A stretch of DNA of 64,000 nucleotides, taken from assembly GCA_026075535.2 (NCBI GenBank), contig AP026545.1:2790001-2854000 (forward strand), written 5' to 3'. Shown here piece after piece: positions 1 through 11,853 of the stretch. Under the pieces are notes generated by a model. That model saw only the letters and a list, made by a program, of their open reading frames with translations. It did not search any database and was not told the DNA's origin. The number at the start of each line of letters is the position of its first letter. Position 1 is the first letter of the stretch. The position numbers and the translations under genes are program-made. This DNA comes from Tricholoma matsutake (taxonomy: Eukaryota > Basidiomycota > Agaricomycetes > Agaricales > Tricholomataceae).

Positions 1-320
1 TGCGGCTGTACATTGCGTTGCTGAGCATTGTTGAGGAAGTGTGACTCAACATGACAGTTTCCTTTTTTGTTCAAAATCCGCATGTTGGTAAAACCTGCTG
101 AATGTGAAAATATGTAAGGGGCTGAGTTTGACTGACTTCAAAATATAAGCCTGCATTCAGAAAGACTTGAAACTCTGAAGCCTGCTGAGCAGCCATCAGA
201 CTTAACGTATCACTTTTGCTGGGTGGTTGGTCGAGTTAAAAAGACAAGTCCTTGTACCTCAGACTCGTAATTGTATGGTCAGCCTATATTTATGAATGAG
301 ATCTGATGAGCATTCCCAAT

Positions 321-2981
321 CACTGGGTGCAGGGCACAATACCCCTGGTGGGGTATTATGTAAGTATCTTGGAAGTATTCCTAATACTGTCAAGATACTA
401 GCCCAGAAGTATGTTGCAAGTATGCTGATTGTTGATTACCATACCTCTACATTAGTAACTTGTACATATTGTAACTGTATTCTGAATGTCTTGGCTGAAA
501 AATAATACAATATTTCCTCCCTACTATCACAATAATATTAAGATACTTCTAATGGAGGATTGAAGTTAAAGATCAAAATATTTTTCAAGTACTGAGAAGG
601 CAGTAACTTGGTGGTATTGAGGTAATTTCTTCAGTACTACCAAGATACTATCTACAATACTATCAAGATGATATCACAATACTTTGCTTGGGATATGTTA
701 GCAATATGATGGAAAAGATCTAGAAAACCTCTGTGTCAGTATGCTTGAAATATCATGGAAGTACACAAACAAAAAGAGTAGTCATGCACCCCATACCTTC
801 ACCATACTAAAGCCAGGGAATATTGGAAGTATTGAAGTGTTGTTTATTCAATACTGTCAAACTACTCTATGGGAAGTACATAAGAAGAAATTTGATAAAT
901 TGGGAAAGTATTATTAGCAGATGTCTGCACATGCAGGTCTGCTGTTGCAAGTATCTAATTCCATGTCTGAGTACCTACATGTCCACTGGCAGGTATCTAC
1001 TCGGGTACTCACTTGCACATCCAAGTTGTATGTCCAAGTACTTACTCAAGTACCTACTTGCACCTATTTGAGTACTTACTTGCATATCCAAATACCTACT
1101 TTATATCTACCTGCATGTTCAGGTATCTACTCAAGTACTCACTTGCACATCCAAGTACTTACTCAAGTACCTACTGTTACCCTTACTCAAGTACCTACTG
1201 TTACCATATCCAAGTACTTACTCAAGTACCTGCTGGTACCTATTTCAGTACTTATTTGTATATCCAAGTACCTACCAGTGGTTATTTGAGTATTTACTTG
1301 TATATCCAAGCAGTGCCTACTAGTATCTATTTGAGTACTTACTTGTATATCCAAGTACCTACTTGATATCTACTTGTGTGTCCAGGTATGTACTCAAGTA
1401 CCACTTGCACATCCAAGTTGTACATCCAAGTACTTACTCAGGTACCTAGTACTGGCACCTATTGGAGTACTCACCTGCACATCCTGGTACTTACTCAAGT
1501 ACCTACTGTTACCTATTTGAGTCCTTACTTGTATATCAAAGTACCTACTTGATATATACTTGTGTGTACAGGTATCTACTCAAGTACTTACTTGCACATC
1601 CAAGTTGTACATTCAAGCACTTCCTGAAGTACCTATTTGAGTACCATCTTGACCTACTTGCATATCTGAGTACTAGTACCTTCTTCCATGACCAGGTATT
1701 TACTTGAGTACTTACTTGAATGTCTGAGTACATATCTGAGTACTAGTACCTACATCCATGACAAAGTACCTATTTAAGTACCTATCTTGGATATCCAGAT
1801 ACCTAATTAATAGGTACTTTAGGAAGTACTTGGACATACAACTTGAACATGAAAGTAAGTACCCAAATATGTACCAGTAGGTACTTGAGTAAGTACTTGG
1901 ATAAGGTGCCAGTACTAGGTACCTGAGTAAGTACTTGAATGTACAACTTGTGTGTGCAAGTAAGTACTCAAATAGATACTAGTAGGCACTGCTTGGATAT
2001 ACAAGTAAATACTCAAATAACCACTGGTAGGTACTTGGATATACAAATAAGTACTGAAATAGGTACCAGCAGGTACTTGAGTAAGTACTTGGATATGGTA
2101 ACAGTAGGTACTTGAGTAAGGGTAACAGTAGGTACTTGAGTAAGTACTTGGATGTGCAAGTGAGTACTTGAGTAGATACCTGAACATGCAGGTAGATATA
2201 AAGTAGGTATTTGGATATGCAAGTAAGTACTCAAATAGGTGCAAGTAGGTACTTGAGTAAGTACTTGGACATACAACTTGGATGTGCAAGTGAGTACCCG
2301 AGTAGATACCTGCCAGTGGACATGTAGGTACTCAGACATGGAATTAGATACTTGCAACAGCAGACCTGCATGTGCAGACATCTGCTAATAATACTTTCCC
2401 AATTTATCAAATTTCTTCTTATGTACTTCCCATAGAGTAGTTTGACAGTATTGAATAAACAACACTTCAATACTTCCAATATTCCCTGGCTTTAGTATGG
2501 TGAAGGTATGGGGTGCATGACTACTCTTTTTGTTTGTGTACTTCCATGATATTTCAAGCATACTGACACAGAGGTTTTCTAGATCTTTTCCATCATATTG
2601 CTAACATATCCCAAGCAAAGTATTGTGATATCATCTTGATAGTATTGTAGATAGTATCTTGGTAGTACTGAAGAAATTACCTCAATACCACCAAGTTACT
2701 GCCTTCTCAGTACTTGAAAAATATTTTGATCTTTAACTTCAATCCTCCATTAGAAGTATCTTAATATTATTGTGATAGTAGGGAGGAAATATTGTATTAT
2801 TTTTCAGCCAAGACATTCAGAATACAGTTACAATATGTACAAGTTACTAATGTAGAGGTATGGTAATCAACAATCAGCATACTTGCAACATACTTCTGGG
2901 CTAGTATCTTGACAGTATTAGGAATACTTCCAAGATACTTACATAATACCCCACCAGGGGTATTGTGCCCTGCACCCAGTG
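321..2981. mobile_element. Fold-back, non-autonomous CACTA (EnSpm)-like element
   Basis: The element is an almost complete palindrome centred at about 1651, with arms of about 1.3 kb. It begins CACTGGGTGCAGGG and ends with the reverse complement CCCTGCACCCAGTG, and is flanked on both sides by AAT (318-320 and 2982-2984). CACTA/CACTG termini with a 3-bp target duplication define CACTA (EnSpm) transposons, so the class call rests on both ends. The inner halves of the arms, about 930-2340, consist of short degenerate repeats built on CAAGTACTTACT and CAAGTACCTACT, like the subterminal transposase-binding arrays of CACTA elements but far longer. No transposase is encoded. The apparent open frames are mirror copies of one another and are low in complexity. 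It lies 280 bp beyond the stop of the next gene. Confidence 0.85.
930..2340. repeat. Subterminal CAAGTAC-type repeat array
   Basis: Dozens of short units such as CAAGTACTTACTCAAGTACC run through both arms of the palindrome, in opposite orientations on either side of the centre. The core CAAGTACTTG is itself palindromic. The array changes smoothly from ordered to degenerate towards the centre near 1651, where the two arms no longer match perfectly (about 1340-1960). Confidence 0.75.
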
Positions 2982-3260
2982 AATGGTACCGTTTCTTTTG
3001 GAACCACGTGAGTGGGCGGAAAGTTGCACGTCTACCAAGTTTTCACGAATTCGACTAGTTGCTTGCAGTGGATTTGGACCAATCAACAAGAAGTTGGAGT
3101 TAGACAGTTAGAGTACAGGAACTCAAAAGGTATTCGACATCTGTCAGTATACGATGCTACAAGCTCACGAGATATCACTCTTATCGTAACACTAGAAACC
3201 CCAGTCGTAGAGATAAAATGAATAATGGACGATTGCAAGTGCAAGCATAAAAAGGTAAAA

Positions 3261-5375
3261 TCAGGAAGTGAACGGATACTCATGATCACCAGTCTTCAAG
3301 TATATCAGCGCCGTTTTCGGACCATCCCCCATTATCGGGGAACCCTTGGAAATGACCTGCAAATGGGGCTCGGGCGCAGCCTCCCATGCAACCAAGGTGT
3401 CCTGGTCTGGGGCACCCGGACAGACTGCGCCCTTATAAGGACCCATCCCCCCATACGCAAGCTGTAGCGGAGTGGACCCGAGCAACGACGAGCGAACCAA
3501 CAAAATGCATGACCAGACGATGACCAGGAGGGCAGCAAACACGAGTGGGAGGAATCCTAATGCATATCGTGGCTTGTAGCACGATCCCGTTCGTCCGCCG
3601 GTGCTCACTACCTGAATTGGCGCGCTTGTACGTGCGGCCCAGCCGTTGTATCCACTGCTTGCAGAAATGAATGAGGCACCAAGCTGTGCAGACCACGTTG
3701 TAACATCACCGGGGCCCGTAACGAACTGATTGAACCCCTGCGGAAGTAAGGTAATGCCCACGTAGTCAAGGCTGGTCAAGGAGCTCAAAGCGAAGTCGCT
3801 AGCCAGCATCAGATCCCCGATGCGGCTAAATGGGGTACCGCCACTGCCGGGGCCAAGTGCGTTTGTTGAAACCAACACCGTTTGGTGAGGGATGAAATGG
3901 GTGGTGGGCGAATTAAGATTGTAGCTTAGTGTGTATCGCTCATAAGGGACAAAGTTAGCGTAGGTCTTGTTGGCGAAGTCCCAGTAATCAGCACGCAGGT
4001 AATTAAGATCACTAGGAAGGCGGGTAATATCTAGTGAAACCTGACTTTCTGCATCGACCGCGACGGTGGCAGCAACCATGTTGACCTGCGTGGCAGTTGC
4101 GCAGACCATCCTCGAAACACCCTTGAACAGGGTCCCGTTAGTCGCTGCTGATCCACCAATCTGAAGCAACCCACACATCCTACCATTCGCCTGCTGCGAA
4201 ATCGGAATACCTAGCTGGTTTTGCAAAGCCACAGTGCAGTTGCCGAGAATGTAGTCATCAGGCCCCGTCTGGAACCCTGATGTCGGCAGCAAAAAGCTGG
4301 AGACACTAGCTGCCGCTGATAACACAGCGCTCGTCTGGTTAATGCTAGTCAGGAGGCCATTAGAATCCATGGAAGAGGTGTTGAAGAAGGGGCGGTAGTA
4401 TTCGCGAATGATATCTGTCGTGTTCGACAGGACATTCCGCAAATAATCTGGACCAATGAACTTGCGCCAATTCCCCTGGGTAGCGAAAATATCAAAGCCA
4501 CCTGAACTACCCCCCTGAGCAGTCTCCTCGCTATACACTCCCAGTGACATGCACCCCACGTCAACTTCCAAAGCCATGGTTTTGGTTAAGGCAACCTTGT
4601 GTTGTGGGGCAAGTTGAGGTACCCCGAGCACAACCGTGAGACCGGTATCGTGCGGAACGAGTGCGATGCCATCATGGATAGTGGCGTTTGTGACTCGCTC
4701 ATTGCTGGGACCGATATTGTACGAGTTGAGGCTAATGAATTTTTCCCTAGGAAAATTACTGTAACGGGATAGTCGACGTGGCATGAGGACATCAGTGTCA
4801 GTCGAATTGATACCGGTAAATAGGTTGGTGTCAGCGTAAGTCGAATTTCGCCATGAAGTGCAATTGTTTTCAGTGACATTTACGTCGAAATTCACAACCT
4901 GAACAGCGTCGCATCGGTAGGCCTTGACAGAGCTAGGATCAGTGCCGTTGACTAAATTCCCAAGAACGAGTGCTCGAGCTGCATTGTCCGATGATACGGA
5001 TGCAGGAAAATCGATGAGACTCGGTCCTGGAACAGAGCAGGAGTAAAATCCCAGAAATCCTATATCGCTGACCGCGACAAAGGCTGTATATGAGATAAAC
5101 AGAAAGACCGCGATAAGAAGGTTTGTGGAAGGAATGGGATCTTTACGTCCTCCCCTTAGTAGGCGGTTGAATACCCATTTAGCGGAAACCGAGGTCGAGC
5201 TTGACTTTCCGATAACGTAGCTGACCACATTGTGGGTATCGATAGGTGCGACACGAGGTGCGTTCCCAATGATGATAAGGGTGATGAGAGCGAGTCCACC
5301 ATACGAGAGGATTTGAATAGCGACACGGAGAACGAAAGTGAGTTGGCCAATGGTGATCGCACTGGAAAGGATCAT
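3261..5375 (-). CDS. Predicted membrane glycoprotein, 704 residues, function unknown
   Basis: One uninterrupted reading frame. The N-terminus has two hydrophobic segments at about residues 10-36 and 86-112. A long polar region follows with many N-x-S/T sequons (for example near residues 170-215), and there is a third membrane segment near residues 610-635 before a short polar tail. This layout predicts a protein anchored at both ends with a large glycosylated extracellular or lumenal domain. It resembles uncharacterised basidiomycete membrane proteins I have seen, but I recognise no catalytic motif. No intron is needed, which is unusual next to the intron-rich genes elsewhere in this window. 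The CACTA insertion ends 280 bp past the stop codon, so the 3' flank may have been altered. The frame is intact, so I treat it as a functional host gene. Confidence 0.8.
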   Translation of the reverse strand: MILSSAITIGQLTFVLRVAIQILSYGGLALITLIIIGNAPRVAPIDTHNVVSYVIGKSSSTSVSAKWVFNRLLRGGRKDPIPSTNLLIAVFLFISYTAFVAVSDIGFLGFYSCSVPGPSLIDFPASVSSDNAARALVLGNLVNGTDPSSVKAYRCDAVQVVNFDVNVTENNCTSWRNSTYADTNLFTGINSTDTDVLMPRRLSRYSNFPREKFISLNSYNIGPSNERVTNATIHDGIALVPHDTGLTVVLGVPQLAPQHKVALTKTMALEVDVGCMSLGVYSEETAQGGSSGGFDIFATQGNWRKFIGPDYLRNVLSNTTDIIREYYRPFFNTSSMDSNGLLTSINQTSAVLSAAASVSSFLLPTSGFQTGPDDYILGNCTVALQNQLGIPISQQANGRMCGLLQIGGSAATNGTLFKGVSRMVCATATQVNMVAATVAVDAESQVSLDITRLPSDLNYLRADYWDFANKTYANFVPYERYTLSYNLNSPTTHFIPHQTVLVSTNALGPGSGGTPFSRIGDLMLASDFALSSLTSLDYVGITLLPQGFNQFVTGPGDVTTWSAQLGASFISASSGYNGWAARTSAPIQVVSTGGRTGSCYKPRYALGFLPLVFAALLVIVWSCILLVRSSLLGSTPLQLAYGGMGPYKGAVCPGAPDQDTLVAWEAAPEPHLQVISKGSPIMGDGPKTALIYLKTGDHEYPFTS

Positions 5376-7298
5376 TGTGAATCACAAGCAAAGGACTTGC
5401 AGAAAAGAGCGTGTTAGAGGATGAAAAATCCTACGATGTAGTATACCTATAAGAAGAAACTTGTGCCAAGAGAACGATAGCCCACGAGTTCTTAACGGTT
5501 CTTAAGCGCATCTGAGTTGTCGCGAATTAGGATAAATTTTTAGTGAGATGTGTATCACCTGCCTTCTCCAGAGGAACTCGATCCAGGCACACGACTCCCA
5601 CGCAACTACAAGATTAAATTACGGTCAAACTCATATCGATAGGCCTCTTCTGAAAAAATACACACCTAGCTGAATCCCAACTTCTTGATTGCCGAGGCTT
5701 TTATGATAAAACTTTAAACGTCTGTCGGACGTCGAAAAACAATCGAAACTAGGCCCGAATAGTACACCGCCCATCAAACGTATTTTTTCAAGAGGGGCCT
5801 ATCAATTAAAAAGCTCTTTCTCAATAATTTCAAGTTGGAAAGCCAAGTCGATCAATAATTAATTGTTTTGATGAGCGCCCATCTACCCCATTTTGGCATG
5901 GAGCATCAATCTTGTCATAAACTGAGCTTCTTGCACAACCGTGACCGAGCAAGGCGTGGCGCAGAGGATCCTGTAGGCCCACTACACGGAGACGGTTCTA
6001 AAATAATGAAGGCGAGTCGACTCGAGTCGTACTGCACGGCAGCCTAATCGCCAGCCGCAGTCAAGTCAGATGAGGTCACATCTCATTTGAAGCTTGAAGC
6101 TTCAACCTTGAGAGTCAAGTTGCGAATTGTTTGAGAACAATCGTCACCACTTTAGGCGCGGTAACCGTGTTTGTGGTCTCGATAGCCGGTATCGAGTTCC
6201 CACGCCAGTATCGAGGCCACATTTGGCCTCATTAGCCTAGTACCACTGCAATGTTCAGTATTCTGGTGTTAAATGTATGATTCACCATCTCTCTATTTTA
6301 CTTCTATCCTACTTCTATTCCATGTCCTATCACTTGTAGTTACACTCATGGGCACTTAGAGTAGTTTCCACCTTGTGTTTATCACTGTTTGTTTCACAGT
6401 ATGTAGACTGCAGGAGTCCAGAGTTTTGCACTCTTCAGTTGCTCACTCTGGACTCCAGGTACTGTACACCTTATTGTCTCATATAATATATAGTTGCTCA
6501 CTCTGGACTCCAGCTGTTCAGTCTATCTGAGTCTCCCTTCACAGTTGCTAGGTTAAACTCCACTAAAGGCAACCTCAGACTTTAGCATCTGGGTCTGCCA
6601 CCATGCTTCAAATACCACTATAGTGTCAGCTGTGATCATCCCTTTTATTGCCACACTGAGGTCACCTCGATATGTTGTCTTTTGCTGTTGGTGCATCAGC
6701 AACATCATGACCAAACCTTGCTTGACTTTTAAGGGCTTGTTTGCTTGAGGCACAATATACCCTTACTCTCCCATACTGACATCCAAAAAGGAATGTTCAT
6801 AAAGTCCAAATTTTAATTTGAGTGCTAAGAGCAATTAACTTCTGCTTGAGCTAGCACTCAGGCATGGGCATTGTATATTAGCAATCTGAACTCAAATGAA
6901 TAAAAAAATTTAACTCATGCAAATGCACCCATAATTTAATCAAAAAAAGATAATTAACCTCCCCAAGTTGCAGGTACTACACAATTATATACATAAAAAA
7001 ACTAACCCCCACCTCACACAAATGCAAGGGGGGCAGGGCAACAGTATTAATCAACTGAAAAAAGAAAAAGAAAAAGCCCCACATTTTGCAGTTCATAGGA
7101 TTGATCTTACATTGAATATTTAGTAATGTTAGGATTATCCTATGCAGAACACAGAGAGAGCTATCCAATCACCCTTGCAGAATCCCATCCCACTCCTGTG
7201 TTTAATCCTATTGTTCCTATCCTGGTATGACAAGGCAACAAGAAAAGACATGGGATAATCCTACTGCAGTGATTGTGAACTACCATGTGCCATAATTC
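5376..7298. other. Non-coding stretch upstream of the membrane-protein gene
   Basis: I see no supported gene. The first 850 bases are mixed-composition host-like DNA that would hold the promoter of the minus-strand gene starting at 5375. From about 6240 the sequence becomes repeat-like: the phrase GTTGCTCACTCTGGACTCCA occurs twice (about 6437 and 6493), and GGATTATCC-type motifs near 7133 and 7250 recur beyond the hAT element at about 15.8-17.05 kb. These suggest an older, unresolved transposon remnant. Confidence 0.5.
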
Positions 7299-7319
7299 TA
7301 GTGTTCAAGGGTCCAGTCC

Positions 7320-8030
7320 TGTTAAGAACTGATCCTAGAGGGCTCGTCGGAATCTGATCGGACACTGTGGGTGATAATAGTGGGGGTTGTCGGGTCGATG
7401 TGGATTCTGCAGGAGGGGAAACAGAAAGGACTTGGCTTCAGCTTGTAAGAAGCTGCGCCCTTCACCTCATCTGGTGTCCTAATTTCAAGTCAAAGGTCTG
7501 GAGGTAGGAGCAGGAAAGTGCGGGTAAATGTGGGGAGGAGGAGTACAGGGGGACTTAGGTTAAGTTCAGATGAGATTAGAACTTCAGAGGGAGACTAGAG
7601 GTCAAGTCAAATGGAGTTCAGACTCTTAGAGGACAGAGGTAGGAGTAGAATGAGATTTAGATTGACAAGTTAAAGTCGAGTCTATGTCGATATACGAACT
7701 GAGGAATACAAGGCAAAACTAACTAAACTTAAATACTAGAGTCCAGAATAAAAGTGGGACAGAAACGGGAACTGCGGCAGTGTCTCAACTGCGTAGATAA
7801 ATTACCTAGCGGAGGCTGCACAGGAATCCGTAGTTGAATTTGCAAAACTAGACAGCAGCCTTGGGAAGGCAGCCATGGATGCTGTACAAGGCGGCCTGGT
7901 GCACAGCAGTGTGGGCAGTGCAAGGCAGCTGGGAATGAAATTGGAAGGAGTAGACAAATGTTGGGTTAGACATGTGGGAAAGAGTCAGATGGAATGCGGG
8001 TTCCGATCTGGCGAGGAACAGTTCTTGACA
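7320..8030 (-). repeat. 3' LTR of the gypsy element
   Basis: The 711-bp LTR reads TGTTAAGAACTG at the left end and CAGTTCTTGACA at the right on the plus strand, forming the usual short inverted LTR termini. It is a direct repeat of 14342-15041 with scattered substitutions. It is the 3' LTR because gag and pol run on the minus strand. Confidence 0.92.
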
Positions 8031-8165
8031 GTATTTCCCCCTTAGTGCTGAGCCTATGAGGCACGTGAGGGTTTGAGTCTGAATGAGGAAGTTGGTTGAA
8101 TTTCCAAATGCAGCAATTGGTTGAAAATTTTTCACATCGTTTCCTACTCCCATCACATATCAGAA

Positions 8166-9175
8166 ATGTCCACCCCAGCAGTCTCCGCGCAGATCAAAAT
8201 GGCTGCAATGAAGGCCCAACATGAACAGAGGGAGCGGGCACTGAGGGAGCAGATGGAAAGGGAGATGAAGGAGCTAGAGGAAGCGGCAAGGGAGGAGGAA
8301 CGCCGGGCGCAGGAGGAGCAAAAGGCAGCAGAGGAGGCTGCAAAGGTTGAGGAGGCGCGCCAGGCAGAGGTGTGGAAAAAAGAGGCAGTGGCTGCAAGAC
8401 GTGTGGAGAAGAAGCGGGCAGCTGCGGCTGTGGGTTTGGAAGATGAGGCCGAGGGGAGCAAGTCCCCTAAGAAAAAGAAAGTCGCCAAGTCAAAGGTGCA
8501 AGGGGGGTCGGAGGAGTTGGAGAGTCCGGTGCGGGTGCAGGCCGCGTTGCCTTGCAAAAGGTGCATACTGGTTTTCTTTCTCAGTCTTCTCTTACTGACA
8601 AGTGGCCCAGATGCAAATATCAAAAGGTCTCATGTTTCAAGATGGGTGCGAAGGGACACGTGTGTGACAATTGCACGCGCGTCAAACATAAGTGTGAGGA
8701 GGTAGTGTGGGAGGGGCAGGAGGCCCCTGCAGCAAAGGAGGCGAGACCCATAGCGGGGATGACGGGCCTGGCAGAAAACAGCGGGGAGGTGGCGGAGCTG
8801 CTGCGGCAGCTGGTGAAAACAGTGAGGAAGGGGTTTGGAGAGGTGGCAATTGTGGTGCGGGAGTTGATGGAGGAGATCCGGGATGCTTTGGACCCTGAGT
8901 GGGTGGAGGAAGAAAGCGCCAAGGAGGAGAGCAACAAGGGTGATGAAGAGGTGGAGCGAGCGGTGGACGAGTCCCAGTGGGAAAGACGCGGGATCCGCAA
9001 GTCTGGAGATGACTGGGCAGCCTTCCAGAGGTATCTGGAGAAAAGGCGGGCGGATGATGGGGAGGAGAGTGAGAGTGGAGGTGAGGAGGGTGAAGAGAAG
9101 GATGAGGGTGGAGAAGAGGGCGAAGTTGGGGGAGAGGGTAATGAAGATGGAGAGGGAGAAGCAGAGGTAGAGTAG
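8166..9175 (+). CDS. Antisense accessory protein of the gypsy element: coiled coil plus Zn2Cys6-like cluster (319 aa, one intron)
   Basis: The model is join(8166-8560, 8611-9175). The 50-nt intron starts GTGCAT, has CTGAC near its end and closes with CCCAG. Splicing joins two half-clusters into C-x2-C-x6-C followed by C-x2-C-x6-C, the spacing of fungal binuclear zinc clusters. Before the cluster lies a long Glu/Lys/Arg-rich coiled coil (about residues 10-85) and a KKKK-type basic patch. After it comes a helical region and a very acidic Glu/Gly tail. The frame is intact on both sides of the intron, although the gag-pol genes on the other strand are broken. It lies between the end of pol and the 3' LTR and is transcribed against gag-pol. 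Its function is unknown; DNA or RNA binding for element control is an inference. I chose the ATG at 8166 because the coiled coil begins there. Confidence 0.7.
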
Positions 9176-9255
9176 GGATCCAGTCGGATCCAAAAACTTT
9201 TCAATGAATTTTGTTTCTGAGTTCAGACTGAGAGAATAAGTAACATGAATAGACT

Positions 9256-9425
9256 TTAAGCAGGTAATGGTCCGGGTTTTTGTGGGTAGCGGTTGTGAAA
9301 ATCCGCAAGGAGTTCTTGGGCATGGTCGAGTTCCATAGCAGGTAGCCAGGAGGTTTCCTCATCGGTTCCCTGGTAGCCTTCCCATCAGATGAGGTAGAGA
9401 ATCTTGCATCATCGTCTATTATCAA
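9256..9425 (-). pseudogene. Chromodomain at the end of gypsy pol, with two stops
   Basis: Continuing the integrase frame past its stop gives a chromodomain-like segment ending at TAA (9256-9258), with the signature W-E-G-Y, then T-D-E-E-T-S-W and L-x-x-A-x-E-L. Two in-frame TGA codons interrupt it. One stands where related elements have Arg before W-E-G-Y, consistent with CGA to TGA. Chromodomains of this type direct insertion to modified chromatin. Confidence 0.75.
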
Positions 9426-10704
9426 CCTTGGAGTTGAGGATTTTGGCAATCTCATACTCAAGCTCATCATTGATAGTGATGGGAGGAGGTGGAGGTTGTG
9501 TCTGATTCAGAATGGTGTTCAGGGAGTGTTTCTCTAGTTGAGAGACATGGAAGACAGGGTGGATGGCCCACATGTGGTCCAGGAGCCGCAGGGTGACTGA
9601 GTGAGTGCCTGGGCGGGCAATGATTTTAAAAGGACTGTGGTTCTTTTCAGAGAGTTTCTTGGAGGGACGGGTGGTGCAAATATTTTCCACAGTGACATAA
9701 GCGAAATCTCCAGTGTTGAAGTTGGGTGCGGGTGCCCAATGTTTGTCTGCAGGACCTTGATAATGTTCTTGAGCAGCCGCAAGTTGTTTCCAAAGTTCCT
9801 GGTGAAGGTCGTCTAAATTGATGACAAACTTGTGGGTGCGCTGTGAGGCTAAGTCGCATTTGGGGAAGACAGAAATGTTTGGGTGATAGCCTTTGTTGGC
9901 AAAGAAAGGGGATACGCCTGTAGAGGTGGCAGGTGCATTGTTGTAGGCAAATTTGCCTAAGGGAAGGAGGTGAGACCAGTTGTCTTGCTGATAGTTACAG
10001 AAGATCCAGAGGTACTGTTCCAAGGTCTGGTTAAGTCGTTCTGTCTGACCATCACCTTGCGAGTGATAACTGGAAGTGAAGTGGATCCGCATGTCGAGCA
10101 CTTTTCCGAGGGAGCAGAAGAAATGGGAGACGAACTCGGATCCCTGGTCGCGAGTGACGTGCAATGGAATGCCATGCTTGGAGAAGACATGGAGGACAAA
10201 CAGGTTGGCTAGTTCTTGGGCTGTGATTTCATTGACAGTTGGAATGAAGATGCCTTGCTTGGTGAGGCGGTCAACAATGACCAGGATAGCGGTGCCCGTC
10301 GGAGTCGGGTAGTTGTTCAAGTCCATGGAGATGGAATTCCAAGGTCATTCCGGAACTGGAAGTTGCTTTAGGAACCCATAGGGCTTGTGTCGAGGCAATT
10401 TGGATCACTTGCAAATTGTACAGGATTTGCAGAACTCCTGCACAAAGGTGCGGAGGTTTGGCCAGACATATTCCCGGCAGACAAGCTGCTGGGTTTTGTT
10501 TTGTCCGAAGTGGCCAGACAGAATATGATCATGTTTGTATTGGAGGACCTTGAGGTGGAGATCTGCAATGTCCAGAACATAAATCCCGTCAAAGTGGTGG
10601 AGAAGACCTGCCTCGTCTATTGTCCAGTTGGGGTCGACAGGTGTCGGAAGATGTGCAGATGATAAGGGGTCAAGGGGTAGGGAGGTTGTGAAGTTTCTCA
10701 ACAT
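9409..10704 (-). pseudogene. gypsy integrase: HHCC zinc domain and catalytic core
   Basis: On the minus strand the upstream part (10405-10704) has the H-x-H and C-x2-C pattern of the integrase zinc finger (HDHILSGH and CKSCTIC). The core (9409-10326) has Asp in V-I-V-D-R-L, Asp in T-R-D-Q-G and the downstream Glu in G-Q-T-E-R, so the D,D35E triad is present. A frame break near 10327-10404 separates the two blocks. The C-terminus leads into the chromodomain. It acts on cDNA ends in the nucleus, but this copy cannot be translated in one piece. Confidence 0.88.
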
Positions 10705-10881
10705 CCATGATTACTGCTTGTTGAAGGATGGGTGTGGCAAAATAGGTGGCTCGAAGGAAAGAGGTGAGCTGTTCTTGTGTGAATACAGGTCAGAAGTTGG
10801 TTGGGTTTACAGAGGCGAAGTCGCTATTTCCCCCTTTGCGGTAGATGTCCCAATGTCTAGTGAGCGCGTCTGGCTTGGCCC

Positions 10882-11853
10882 CTAATTTTCCGGGCAGAAT
10901 CGGATGACGAGATTGAACTGGGAAAGGTATTCAGACCAATGGGCCTGGCAGCGGGTGAGCAACTTGGTAGTGCTGAAGTACTCAAGATTTTTGTGGTCGG
11001 TCACCACATCAACCGGGTTTGAGGAACCCTTGAAATACTGCTGCCAGTGTTTGAAGGCTTCGAAAATGGCCAAGAGTTCCTTATCATGGGTGTCGTAATT
11101 TAGTTCAGCGGGATTGAAAGAGTGGGAATGAAAAGTGACTAGATGGATTTCTCCATCTGCAGTGTAAACCGAAAGGATAGCCACTAAGGCATAGTCAGAA
11201 GCATCGGTTTCAAGTACCATCTGTGAGTCAGGTACCCATTGCATTAAGATGGGGGCATGAGTGAATTCTTGTTTGAGCTTTTCAAAAGCATTGCAGCATT
11301 TCTTGTTGAAGTCCCAGGGTGCGGATTTCCACGTCAAGTGGGTGAGTGGGATGACAATGTCTGAATAGCTGTTAATGAAGCAGCGGTAAAAATTGCAGAA
11401 GCCTAAGAAGAATTGGATGTCCTTAACTTTCCTAGGCTTGGGCCAGTTGAGAACAGTTTTGACTTTATCCTTGGACATCCGCAGCCCATCCGGTGAAAGG
11501 ATGAAACCTAAATATTCAATGGTGTCTTTGTGGAACTCACATTTCTGTGGAGAGGCATAAAGTCCATTTTTCCAGAGACAGTGGAGGACTTCTTTGACAT
11601 GAGCCCCATGCTGGGACTTGTCATCTGAATAGATCAGGATGTTGTCGAGGTACACAATGACACAAACATCCAGCATGTCACTGAAGATGTTGTTCATAAA
11701 CTGCTGGAAGGCTGTGGGTGCATTAGTGAGTCCAAAGGGAACCACCAACCACTCGAAGGATCCATAGCGGGTGCGGAAAGTAGTTTTCCATTTGTCACCA
11801 TCCACAATGCAGACCAGGTGGTAAGCATGCCACAAGTCTATTTTAGTGAACAA
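10882..11853 (-). pseudogene. gypsy reverse transcriptase and RNase H, catalytic Asp lost
   Basis: The frame contains F-T-K-I-D-L, the palm, thumb and connection regions, and an RNase H start with E-T-D-A-S-D. The invariant polymerase motif Y-x-D-D reads YLDN: the second catalytic Asp is Asn. The codon change is GAC to AAC after a C, that is, a CpG transition. The upstream fingers continue at 11838-12047 but are cut by two TGA codons standing where Arg is expected (around D-Y-R-G-L and before K-A-H-L). The enzyme would be inactive even if translated. Confidence 0.9.

Noticed and set aside
823..2479. Mirror-image open frames (82, 122 and 117-124 codons) in the first 2.5 kb
   Set aside because: They are the two arms of one palindrome translated on opposite strands; the composition is Tyr/Leu/Thr/Ser repeats from the CAAGTAC array.
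8153..9204. Long minus-strand Ser/Pro-rich frames opposite the antisense Zn2Cys6-like gene
   Set aside because: They are complements of Glu/Lys-rich coding sequence (GAG/AAG codons give Ser/Leu/Pro on the other strand); the plus strand has the zinc cluster and a proper intron.
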